From Proteobacteria bacterium UBA2996 (GTDB lineage: Bacteria > Pseudomonadota > Gammaproteobacteria > Arenicellales > UBA868): DNA of 8,165 nt. The position numbers and the translations under genes are program-made. The notes beneath the pieces were generated by a model. It had not been told where the DNA came from and made no database searches. It saw only the letters and a program-made list of their open reading frames with translations. The DNA is taken from assembly GCA_002346525.1 (NCBI GenBank), contig DDZY01000243.1, forward strand, positions 1-8,165, written 5' to 3'. The stretch's first letter is position 1; the number at the start of each line of letters is the position of its first letter. Below are positions 1 through 5,180 of the stretch, one piece after another.

Positions 1-16
1 TCAAACTCTCCAGTTC
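1..16 (-). rRNA. rrs: 16S ribosomal RNA, first 16 nt (cut by window edge)
   Basis: Read on the minus strand, the window ends in GAACTGGAGAGTTTGA. This matches the conserved 5' end of bacterial 16S rRNA (E. coli begins AAATTGAAGAGTTTGATC). The rest of the gene lies to the left of the window. Sixteen bases alone would be weak evidence. The call is made firm by the boxA antiterminator, the E. coli-like leader segment and the strong promoter found in the expected order upstream. The exact mature 5' end is placed by alignment to E. coli and could be off by a base or two. Confidence 0.82.
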
Positions 17-202
17 AAGATTGATTCCGTCGGACAAGACAAAAGCCCTGTCTTCCGGAGCGCCTCTTTTTCGTCTCGACTTTCATCAAGATGAAATCAA
101 AAGCGCGTTACTGTTGTTCGGAATCAGACGCAAAAGCGCCCACACAATCTGCCTGTAAATTGTTAAAGATCAGGACGCGCCCGAGCGGGGTTGCCCAAAG
201 AG
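17..202 (-). other. rRNA operon leader (pre-16S 5' leader)
   Basis: This is the transcribed leader between the rRNA promoter and 16S. It contains boxA at 159-172 and a boxC-like GTGTGGGC at 138-145, in an order and wording close to the E. coli rrn leader. Nearer to 16S are two hairpins. One at 81-96 is a perfect 7-nt inverted repeat (TTTCATC / GATGAAA) around two bases. One at 31-57 pairs CGG with CCG and AAGACA with TGTCTT, with a 2-nt bulge and a 7-nt loop. In this family the leader loads the Nus antitermination complex and forms part of the RNase III processing stem with sequence downstream of 16S. That partner strand is outside the window, so the processing stem cannot be verified. The 5' end is inferred from the -10 position. 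Confidence 0.75.
159..172 (-). promoter_or_regulatory. boxA antitermination element of rRNA operon
   Basis: The minus strand reads TGATCTTTAACAAT, one mismatch from the E. coli rRNA boxA TGCTCTTTAACAAT. It is followed by CAGATTGTGTGGGC, which resembles the E. coli segment after boxA. In the family, NusB and NusE (S10) bind boxA in the nascent RNA and help assemble the complex that protects rRNA transcription from Rho. Only a weak CCC/GGG hairpin near 180-189 could correspond to boxB. Confidence 0.85.
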
Positions 203-208
203 GCCGCG

Positions 209-236
209 ATTATACAGGCACAATTCGCCCTAGCAA
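209..236 (-). promoter_or_regulatory. rRNA operon P1-type promoter
   Basis: On the minus strand a perfect -10 TATAAT lies at 209-214. A -35 TTGCTA (4 of 6 matches) lies at 231-236, with a 16-bp spacer. The bases after the -10 are CGCGGCC, a GC-rich discriminator typical of rRNA promoters under stringent (ppGpp) control. Upstream, 241-267 is A+T rich with A-tracts on the minus strand, as expected for an UP element. The start is predicted near 202. A perfect TTGACA at 280-285 lacks a matching -10. No second tandem promoter is evident, though some may lie beyond what I can recognise. Confidence 0.8.
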
Positions 237-316
237 AGGGTTTTTCGCATAAATTGGGGATTTTTTAGCAAGATGCACCTGTCAACGCCAAAGGCTGCCA
301 TTTTCCAGCGATAGGC

Positions 317-330
317 GGCCGATTCCGGCC
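317..330. other. Short hairpin between tyrS and the rRNA promoter
   Basis: A perfect inverted repeat GGCCG / CGGCC flanks a 4-nt loop, about 40 nt past the tyrS stop codon. It has no T-run on either strand, so it is not a canonical intrinsic terminator. It could stall polymerase or protect the tyrS mRNA 3' end. Without a working terminator, tyrS transcription would run into the rRNA promoter region. Confidence 0.3.
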
Positions 331-370
331 CCCTAGCACGGGGCATCGACTGTTCAGAGGTGCTGCAGAA

Positions 371-1588
371 CTAATGTACGAGCACTTTGGCGATGCGCCG
401 CTTGCCGACCTGCAAAACCCCTGTTGTACCCGCCGCCAAAACAGTTTTTGGATCTTCCAGCCGCTCACCATCAAACCGAACAGCGCCCTGCTTGATGAGG
501 CGAATCGCCTCCGAGGTACTGCTTGCCAGTCCCGCCTGCTTAATCGCGCTGGCAATGCGCAACCCGTCTCCATCCGATGAGAGCGCCTTTTCTTCAAGAT
601 CATCCGGGACGCCTCCCTGGGAAAATCGCTCGACGAACCGCTGTTGGGCTTTGCTCCCGTCGCCTACCGTATGAAAGCGATCGACAATTTCCCGGGCGAG
701 TTCAAATTTGACATCGCGCGGATTTGCACCTGAGACCACCGACTCGCGCAGCTTTTCTATTTGCGGCAATGACTTGAAACTGAGCAGTTCAAAATACCGC
801 CACATGAGGTCATCCGAGATCGACATCAACTTTCCGAACATGTCGTCCGGCGCATCGGTAATCCCCACGGTATTACCCAGCGACTTTGACATCTTCTGCA
901 CTCCATCGAGCCCTTCAAGCAACGGCAGCGTGATCACCACCTGGCTCGGCTGACCGTACTGTTTTTGCAATTCGCGGCCCACCAGCAGATTGAACTTCTG
1001 ATCGGTTCCGCCCATTTCGACATCAGTCTTGAGCGCCACAGAGTCATAGCCCTGCATGAGCGGATAGAGAAGCTCATGAATCGCGATCGGCTGGCCATTC
1101 TTGTAGCGCTTAGAGAAGTCATCCCGCTCCAGCATCCGGGCAACGGTATGCCTTGAGGCCAGACGAATGACGCCCTCCGCACCCAGTTCACTACACCACT
1201 TGGAGTTGAACTCAACCAGGGTCTTTTCCGGATCCAGAATTCGAAATACCTGGGTCTTATAGGTCGCGGCATTCGACTCGATCTCTTCTGCCGTGAGCGG
1301 CGGCCGGGTCACATTCTTGCCGCTGGGATCCCCGATCATGCCGGTGAAATCGCCAATGAGAAACACTACCTCATGCCCCAGTTCCTGGAACTGGCGCATT
1401 TTGTTGATGATGACGGTGTGCCCCAGATGAAGATCAGGAGCCGTCGGATCGAATCCCACCTTGATTCTCAAAGGTCGATCCAACGCGAGGCGCTCGAGGA
1501 GTTCCTCTTCGAGGAGCATCTCCTCTACTCCGCGTTTGAACTCTGCAAGAACGTCTTGAAACGCGTCTTTGTTTTTGCTTTCAGCCAT
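371..1588 (-). CDS. tyrS: Tyrosyl-tRNA synthetase (TyrZ-type)
   Basis: This cytoplasmic enzyme attaches tyrosine to tRNA(Tyr) using ATP. The 405-residue length is normal. The class I signature HLGH is at residues 54-57 and KMSKS at 232-236, with the tyrosine-pocket segment GGTDQKFN at 193-200. The C-terminal ~60 residues (from about 343) form an S4 RNA-binding domain. KMSKS rather than the KFGKT of E. coli TyrS places it in the TyrZ-like subgroup, as in the Pseudomonas protein encoded beside a 16S gene. The ATG at 1586-1588 starts MAESKNKD, a normal family N-terminus. No good Shine-Dalgarno precedes it, and a TAGAAT -10 element at 1598-1603 would give a leader of only a few bases. The gene reads toward the rRNA operon with no clear terminator between. 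Identity is near certain; the start is likely. Confidence 0.97.
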   Translation of the reverse strand: MAESKNKDAFQDVLAEFKRGVEEMLLEEELLERLALDRPLRIKVGFDPTAPDLHLGHTVIINKMRQFQELGHEVVFLIGDFTGMIGDPSGKNVTRPPLTAEEIESNAATYKTQVFRILDPEKTLVEFNSKWCSELGAEGVIRLASRHTVARMLERDDFSKRYKNGQPIAIHELLYPLMQGYDSVALKTDVEMGGTDQKFNLLVGRELQKQYGQPSQVVITLPLLEGLDGVQKMSKSLGNTVGITDAPDDMFGKLMSISDDLMWRYFELLSFKSLPQIEKLRESVVSGANPRDVKFELAREIVDRFHTVGDGSKAQQRFVERFSQGGVPDDLEEKALSSDGDGLRIASAIKQAGLASSTSEAIRLIKQGAVRFDGERLEDPKTVLAAGTTGVLQVGKRRIAKVLVH

Positions 1589-1597
1589 GGGAAGCGA

Positions 1598-1603
1598 ATT
1601 CTA
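1598..1603 (-). promoter_or_regulatory. Possible tyrS promoter (-10 only)
   Basis: The minus strand has TAGAAT (5 of 6 to the sigma70 -10 consensus), placing the predicted start about 3 nt before the tyrS ATG. No good -35 is present at 17-18 bp (GCGAAC at best). If real, the mRNA would be almost leaderless, which fits the missing Shine-Dalgarno. The same TAGAAT hexamer occurs upstream of erpA. tyrS could instead be transcribed from further upstream. Confidence 0.35.
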
Positions 1604-1662
1604 CCCGAGCATTCAATCGCGTTCGCACGACCACCCAGCCAGAACGCTTTACAAGCCCGGTT

Positions 1663-1887
1663 TCAACGCAAGGAGTCAACGCCACCCGCACACTGTTTTG
1701 AAGCCCTTTGAAGCAGCATCCCCTGGCCTAAATCAGGAGAGCCCCGGGCCCATGAACAAAAAACTGAGGCAGGAAAATTAAACAAAGCCTCAGCAGCCAC
1801 ACGCTTCGTATCCGAGTCTGTTTTTAGGCAAAACATGGCGTTATCAAAGGTCAAGTTGCCGTTACAGGACTCGCACCTTTCAGCCAT
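1663..1887 (-). CDS. Hypothetical small protein, 74 aa (uncertain)
   Basis: This open frame begins with ATG at 1885-1887, preceded by AGG about 9 nt upstream, a plausible ribosome-binding site. An in-frame GTG three codons earlier is an alternative start. The product begins MAERCESCNGN, with a CxxC pair at residues 5 and 8 and another Cys at 20, so the N-terminus could bind metal. I recognise no family. Against it being a full gene: a strong terminator-like hairpin with a T-run (1758-1793) lies inside the frame around codons 32-43, and the C-terminal part looks non-descript. It may be only the translated front of a short RNA, or a chance frame. Its first 11 nt (ATGGCTGAAAG) are identical to the start of tyrS. 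Confidence 0.28.
   Translation of the reverse strand: MAERCESCNGNLTFDNAMFCLKTDSDTKRVAAEALFNFPASVFCSWARGSPDLGQGMLLQRASKQCAGGVDSLR
1758..1793 (-). terminator. Intrinsic terminator (minus strand)
   Basis: On the minus strand a perfect 7-bp stem CTGAGGC / GCCTCAG (1787-1793 with 1764-1770) encloses a 16-nt A+T-rich loop and is followed at once by six T (1758-1763). There is no corresponding T-run for the plus strand, so the polarity is clear. The long loop is a mild weakness. No recognised gene ends here, which is why a short transcript is inferred. Confidence 0.65.
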
Positions 1888-1902
1888 GAGATACACCTAC
1901 TT
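1758..1902 (-). ncRNA. Candidate small RNA / short transcript upstream of tyrS
   Basis: A short minus-strand transcription unit is inferred from a promoter-like sequence at about 1903-1933 and an intrinsic terminator at 1758-1793, giving an RNA of about 145 nt. It lies divergently from the peptidase promoter, in a gap with no recognised gene. I recognise no known sRNA or riboswitch consensus. It could be an independent sRNA, a small mRNA for the CxxC-containing peptide, or an attenuated leader for tyrS, whose start codon lies 170 nt further on. The tyrS-leader idea is weakened by the lack of tyrosine codons in the ORF. Confidence 0.4.
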
Positions 1903-1933
1903 TGTATATTTAAGAAGTGACTTTAAGTATCAA
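1903..1933 (-). promoter_or_regulatory. Possible minus-strand promoter of the short transcript
   Basis: The minus strand has TTGATA (1928-1933, 4 of 6 to the -35 consensus) with two possible -10 elements: TAAATA at 1907-1912 (15-bp spacer) or TATACA at 1903-1908 (19-bp spacer). Neither spacing is ideal, but the whole stretch 1900-1945 is strongly A+T rich, unlike its surroundings. It sits back-to-back with the plus-strand peptidase promoter, so a regulator bound here could affect both. Confidence 0.35.
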
Positions 1934-1945
1934 ATACAAATTATT

Positions 1946-1974
1946 TTGACGAATGGCTAACGTAAGGGTAAATT
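1946..1974 (+). promoter_or_regulatory. Likely promoter of the M23 peptidase-anmK operon
   Basis: TTGACG (1946-1951, 5 of 6) is separated by exactly 17 bp from TAAATT (1969-1974, 4 of 6), a good sigma70-type pair. The predicted start near 1981 is about 40 nt before the peptidase ATG and only about 6 nt before the hairpin at 1987-2009. Confidence 0.6.
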
Positions 1975-1986
1975 ATCTCGCTTCAG

Positions 1987-2009
1987 AAAGCGCTCACCGC
2001 GCTTTTTTT
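1987..2009 (+). terminator. Terminator-like hairpin with T-run just before the peptidase start
   Basis: A perfect 7-bp stem AAAGCGC / GCGCTTT closes a 5-nt loop (TCACC), and the T-run of seven spans 2003-2009. This has the form of an intrinsic terminator in the plus direction, ending 11 nt before the ATG at 2021. With the best promoter only a few bases upstream, it would be at the extreme 5' end of the mRNA. It may therefore act as a 5' stabilising or translation-controlling hairpin. If transcription starts further upstream, it could act as an attenuator or an insulating terminator. Confidence 0.6.
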
Positions 2010-2020
2010 CGTGTCTTCTT

Positions 2021-3634
2021 ATGATTCGCAAGAAAACACCCACGTTCGGCCAGGATCTTCGCCACTTCTCCCGTCGACCTCCCTCGGCGCGAAGTCGTGT
2101 ATTCCGGCACCCCTCCCATTGGGCGGCAGCTCTTTTTATCGCTGTCGCGATTGGCATATGGCTTGGCAGTTCCCCAGATGCCGCAGTCGAACGTCCCTCC
2201 CCGACGCTGAAAAAACAAATCGAACTGGTCCTGGAACAGGATCCCATATCTCTCTCCGAGACAGAGACGGAGGCCGAGGCAGAAACAAAGAACGGAAGGG
2301 ATATTGATCCCATACCGGAAATGGAAAGTTTTCGCGGTGTTGCCACAATCGAAAAAGCCGCGCCCGCCTTTGGGGTCGTACTGCAGTCTGTCGATGCGGC
2401 CAAGACAACTGATTACTCCGCAACGGTAGAGTCGGCACCGGCAGCATCGAAAGCGGAGCTTTCTGAATCTCAGGATAAACGGTCCGTTGGAGCTCGGGCT
2501 GCGGCCGAATCTGAAACTACACAATCCGAACTTCCTGCTTCAGCGCCGGGCAGCGCCCCATGGGAATCGATTCAAATTCAAAGCGGTGATTCCCTGGTCA
2601 GTATTTTCAAACGCATGAATCTTGCTGTTGCCCAGGCGATTGAGATCAGCAAAGTCCCCGAAGCCAAGCCGCTGGTCAGTCTTCGAACCGGTCCTTATCT
2701 AAAAATCCAGCGCGATGGCCCGGCGCTGCTCGCCCTGCAGTATCAACCCAACATCAAAACCTTTTTGCACGTCACCGCGGAGAAAAAGACCTTCGTCGCC
2801 AGACTCACTGAACGCGAATTTGAGACTCAAGAGCGGGAAGTGACGGTGAAGATTACTGACTCTCTGTACCAGAGCGCTTTGCGGGCCGGACTGCCGGAAT
2901 CGGTCATCTACCGCGTGACAGAAATATTTCAGTGGGAGCTGGACTTCAGTCGCGATGTAAAACGTGGCGACGAGTTCACCGTGATCTTTGAGGAGCGCTC
3001 CTTGGATGATAAGAAGGTCGGGAACGGACCGATTCTGGCAGTGCGATTTGAAAACGATGGGGTCCTGCGTGAGGCAATCCGTTATGTCAACTCAGACGGC
3101 AGTGCGGCGTATTACACCCCGAAGGGAAAAAGCCTGCAGCGCGCCTTCTTGCGCACCCCCGTGCCGGGGCGGCGCGTGACCTCGGGCTTTTCCTATAACC
3201 GCCTGCATCCCATCCTAAAAGTGCGCCGGCCTCACCTGGGGGTCGACTACGGTGCGCCGCGCGGCACACCGATTGTCGCGACGGCTGATGGAAAAGTGAT
3301 CCGCGCCTCCCGCAAGGGCGGTTATGGAAAAACCATCATCCTTCGGCATGGACAGAATTACCGAACATTGTACGCACACCTTTCACGCTATGCGAAGGGC
3401 GTGCGCAAGGGTAAATGGGTCAAGAAAGGTCAGGTGATCGGATACGTTGGATCAACCGGACTCTCTACCGGCCCGCATCTGCATTACGAAATTCATGTGG
3501 ATGGCAAAGCGCATAATCCACTATCCCTCAAATTGCCCCGAGCCGCTCCGGTTGACCGTAAGGAAAAAGCAAACTATCTGGAACACGCCAAAATCTGGCT
3601 GAGTCGCCTTGACGAGGCGCGCTCTTCCACCTGA
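2021..3634 (+). CDS. Membrane-anchored M23 murein endopeptidase (MepM-like)
   Basis: This is a zinc metallopeptidase predicted to cut peptidoglycan cross-links in the periplasm. The 537 residues run as follows: a basic N-terminus, one membrane segment at about 34-50 (WAAALFIAVAIGIWLG), a long low-complexity linker rich in Glu, Thr, Ala and Ser (about 60-178, with SETETEAEAE at 79-88), a LysM/OapA-like domain starting near 181 (SGDSLVSIFKRMNL), an intermediate domain (about 270-380), and the LytM/M23 catalytic domain (about 381-500). Zinc ligands are visible as HLGVD (H405, D409) and HLH (H486, H488), with YAHLS (H453). It is longer than E. coli MepM (440) because of the linker. The ATG at 2021 is the only start that keeps the membrane anchor. 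It has no Shine-Dalgarno and follows a hairpin. anmK starts 23 nt downstream. The exact bond cut is inferred from the family. Confidence 0.93.
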   Translation: MIRKKTPTFGQDLRHFSRRPPSARSRVFRHPSHWAAALFIAVAIGIWLGSSPDAAVERPSPTLKKQIELVLEQDPISLSETETEAEAETKNGRDIDPIPEMESFRGVATIEKAAPAFGVVLQSVDAAKTTDYSATVESAPAASKAELSESQDKRSVGARAAAESETTQSELPASAPGSAPWESIQIQSGDSLVSIFKRMNLAVAQAIEISKVPEAKPLVSLRTGPYLKIQRDGPALLALQYQPNIKTFLHVTAEKKTFVARLTEREFETQEREVTVKITDSLYQSALRAGLPESVIYRVTEIFQWELDFSRDVKRGDEFTVIFEERSLDDKKVGNGPILAVRFENDGVLREAIRYVNSDGSAAYYTPKGKSLQRAFLRTPVPGRRVTSGFSYNRLHPILKVRRPHLGVDYGAPRGTPIVATADGKVIRASRKGGYGKTIILRHGQNYRTLYAHLSRYAKGVRKGKWVKKGQVIGYVGSTGLSTGPHLHYEIHVDGKAHNPLSLKLPRAAPVDRKEKANYLEHAKIWLSRLDEARSST

Positions 3635-3657
3635 CGCCGTTGGGCGATACCGTTCCC

Positions 3658-4740
3658 ATGTCCGATACGTTCATCGGCATCATGTCCGGCACCAGCGCCG
3701 ATGCCATAGACGGTGCGGCCGTATCCTTCACGGAGGGGCAAGTCAGGATTCATGCGATTCAGTCTGACCCGATCGAAGCGACACTGCGCCAACGCATCAC
3801 CGACGTCATGCGGGGCCGTAATGATGATCTTGATTCCGTAGCGGCGCTCGACCTGGACTTGGGCCGCACCTTTTCAGAGTGTGCGATGAAACTCGCCGCC
3901 AAACTCGACGCCCCTCCTCTCGCTATCGGCTGCCATGGCCAGACTGTGCGCCATCGCCCCGAGCAGGGCTTTACCGTCCAGTTAGGCGCTGGCGCGGTCA
4001 TCGCAGCCCGAACAGGTATTCCCACGATCACGGATTTCCGATCTTCCGATATCGCCCTCGGCGGACAAGGCGCTCCGCTTGTGCCCGCTTTTCATCGACA
4101 CCTTTTCGACTCAGATGAAGAGGATCGGGTGATCGTCAACATTGGCGGCATCGCGAATATCACCCTTTTGCCGAAAAACGAAGGCGTGAGCGGTTTCGAT
4201 ACCGGCCCAGGCAATACCCTTCTCGACAGTTGGTATCAAGAGCACCAGTATGGACTCTGGGATGTGGACGGGGCCTGGTCTGAGACCGGTACAGTAGATC
4301 AGCCGCTCCTCGCGAGGCTCCTTTCAGATGAGTTTTTCGGGCAAGGACCACCCAAGTCGACTGGTCTGGAGTACTTCAATCCTGCGTGGCTGAAGCAACA
4401 ACTGAATGGGAGTGAACGTCCAGAGGATGTCCAGGCGACCCTACGGGAACTGACCGCGACTGGAATCTCAAACGCAGTTATCCAACACCTACCGAACGCG
4501 CGTGCTGTTTACCTTTGTGGTGGCGGAGCCCAAAACAATGCTCTCAGGGCTGCAATCGACCGTCTGCTTGCCGATGCAAGCGTCGAGAGCACCGCTGCGC
4601 TGGGTATGGATCCCGGCTGGGTGGAAGCGTGCGCTTTTGCCTGGCTCGCGCGCCAGCGCTGGGAAGGGAAACCGGGCAACCTGCCTTCGGTTACCGGCGC
4701 GAGCCGCGTCGCTTTACTCGGATCCCTATATATGCCCTAG
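3658..4740 (+). CDS. anmK: Anhydro-N-acetylmuramic acid kinase
   Basis: AnmK opens the 1,6-anhydro ring of anhydro-MurNAc and phosphorylates it with ATP to MurNAc-6-phosphate, in cytoplasmic peptidoglycan recycling. Counting from ATG 3658 (360 residues, typical), visible motifs are MSGTSADAID (9-18), GCHGQTVRHRP (91-101), NIGGIANIT (161-169), GFDTGPGN (179-186) and a CGGGAQNN near 280. D181 corresponds to the catalytic aspartate known in the P. aeruginosa enzyme. An in-frame TTG at 3640 would add six residues. The ATG fits the family, where MSGTS lies close to the start, but neither has a clear Shine-Dalgarno. It follows the M23 peptidase by 23 nt, and the pair makes sense together: one cuts the wall, the other recycles its fragments. 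It converges with erpA, 24 nt apart. Confidence 0.96.
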   Translation: MSDTFIGIMSGTSADAIDGAAVSFTEGQVRIHAIQSDPIEATLRQRITDVMRGRNDDLDSVAALDLDLGRTFSECAMKLAAKLDAPPLAIGCHGQTVRHRPEQGFTVQLGAGAVIAARTGIPTITDFRSSDIALGGQGAPLVPAFHRHLFDSDEEDRVIVNIGGIANITLLPKNEGVSGFDTGPGNTLLDSWYQEHQYGLWDVDGAWSETGTVDQPLLARLLSDEFFGQGPPKSTGLEYFNPAWLKQQLNGSERPEDVQATLRELTATGISNAVIQHLPNARAVYLCGGGAQNNALRAAIDRLLADASVESTAALGMDPGWVEACAFAWLARQRWEGKPGNLPSVTGASRVALLGSLYMP

Positions 4741-4741
4741 G

Positions 4742-4756
4742 GGATGTTCCGCATCC
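4742..4756. other. Short hairpin between convergent anmK and erpA
   Basis: The inverted repeat GGATG / CATCC with a 5-nt loop lies in the 24-bp gap between the two stop codons. It could be a weak bidirectional terminator, but it has no T-run on either side. With so little room, the two transcripts probably overlap. Confidence 0.3.
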
Positions 4757-4764
4757 GGGCCAAC

Positions 4765-5103
4765 TCAGATTCCGAATGACGCCCCGCAACCGCAGGTTGT
4801 TGACGCATTCGGATTGTTCACAACGAACCGTGTTCCCATCAGGTCGTCGATAAAGTCAACTTCCGCTCCAGAGAGATACTGCAGGCTAAGGGGATCGACC
4901 ACCAGCTTTACCCCGCCGCGATCAAACTCCATGTCGCCATCCGCGCAGGCTTCCTCAAACTGGAATCCGTATTGGAATCCGGAACACCCGCCACCCTGAA
5001 CGTATACCCGGAAGCGCAGTTCCGGGTTGTCCTTTGTAGCGATGAGCGTATTGAGTTGACTGATCGCGCTATCGGTCAGTTGCAATCCGCTGTCGTCGGT
5101 CAC
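4765..5103 (-). CDS. erpA: Iron-sulfur cluster insertion protein ErpA (A-type carrier)
   Basis: ErpA carries Fe-S clusters to apoproteins. In E. coli these include the IspG and IspH isoprenoid enzymes. The 112 residues match the family length, and the three cluster cysteines are in the usual places: C40 in GGGCSGFQYGF, and C104 and C106 in TTCGCGASFGI. The start is GTG (5101-5103), chosen because GGAG lies 5 nt upstream and the following MTDDSGLQLT fits the family. The overlapping ATG one register off reads ATG-TGA and stops at once. It is downstream of argC on the same strand with a 77-nt gap that contains a possible promoter of its own. No IscR-binding site of a form I recognise is visible. 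Confidence 0.95.
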   Translation of the reverse strand: MTDDSGLQLTDSAISQLNTLIATKDNPELRFRVYVQGGGCSGFQYGFQFEEACADGDMEFDRGGVKLVVDPLSLQYLSGAEVDFIDDLMGTRFVVNNPNASTTCGCGASFGI

Positions 5104-5112
5104 ATTAACTCC
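5100..5112 (-). promoter_or_regulatory. erpA ribosome-binding site with overlapping ATG-TGA and GTG start
   Basis: On the minus strand GGAG (5109-5112) is followed by TTAATGTGA. The GTG of erpA (5103-5101) overlaps an ATG (5105-5103) that is followed directly by TGA (5102-5100). The GGAG is 5 nt from GTG and 3 nt from ATG, so GTG is the better-spaced start, but ribosomes might also bind the ATG. This fixes the erpA start and raises the possibility of start competition. Confidence 0.6.
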
Positions 5113-5142
5113 AAAAGGGATTTATCGTTGAAAAACAGGTCG

Positions 5143-5151
5143 ATTCTACCA
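5143..5151 (-). promoter_or_regulatory. Possible erpA promoter (extended -10)
   Basis: The minus strand reads TGGTAGAAT: the hexamer TAGAAT (5 of 6) with the TGn extension typical of extended -10 promoters, which need little -35. No good -35 is visible. The predicted start is about 33 nt before the erpA GTG. If active, erpA can be expressed independently of argC. Confidence 0.4.
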
Positions 5152-5180
5152 GTACCGGACAATGCGCAGGTACGAAACGC

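Noticed and set aside
280..285. Perfect TTGACA (minus) as a second rRNA promoter
   Set aside because: At 15-19 bp spacing there is only C-rich sequence with no -10-like hexamer.
1569..1781. Plus-strand 70-codon frame in the tyrS-peptidase gap
   Set aside because: No ribosome site, composition unlike a protein, starts inside tyrS, and no promoter points to it.
2011..2307. GTG-initiated 98-codon plus frame overlapping the peptidase start
   Set aside because: It is a shadow frame over the peptidase N-terminus and linker, with no family resemblance.
3640..3657. TTG start adding six residues to AnmK
   Set aside because: No ribosome site supports it, and the ATG at 3658 places MSGTS at the usual distance from the N-terminus.
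4502..4999. Plus-strand open frame of 165 codons over the anmK end and erpA
   Set aside because: It spans two recognised genes in other frames, and its product is rich in Pro/Arg/Ser with no recognisable family.
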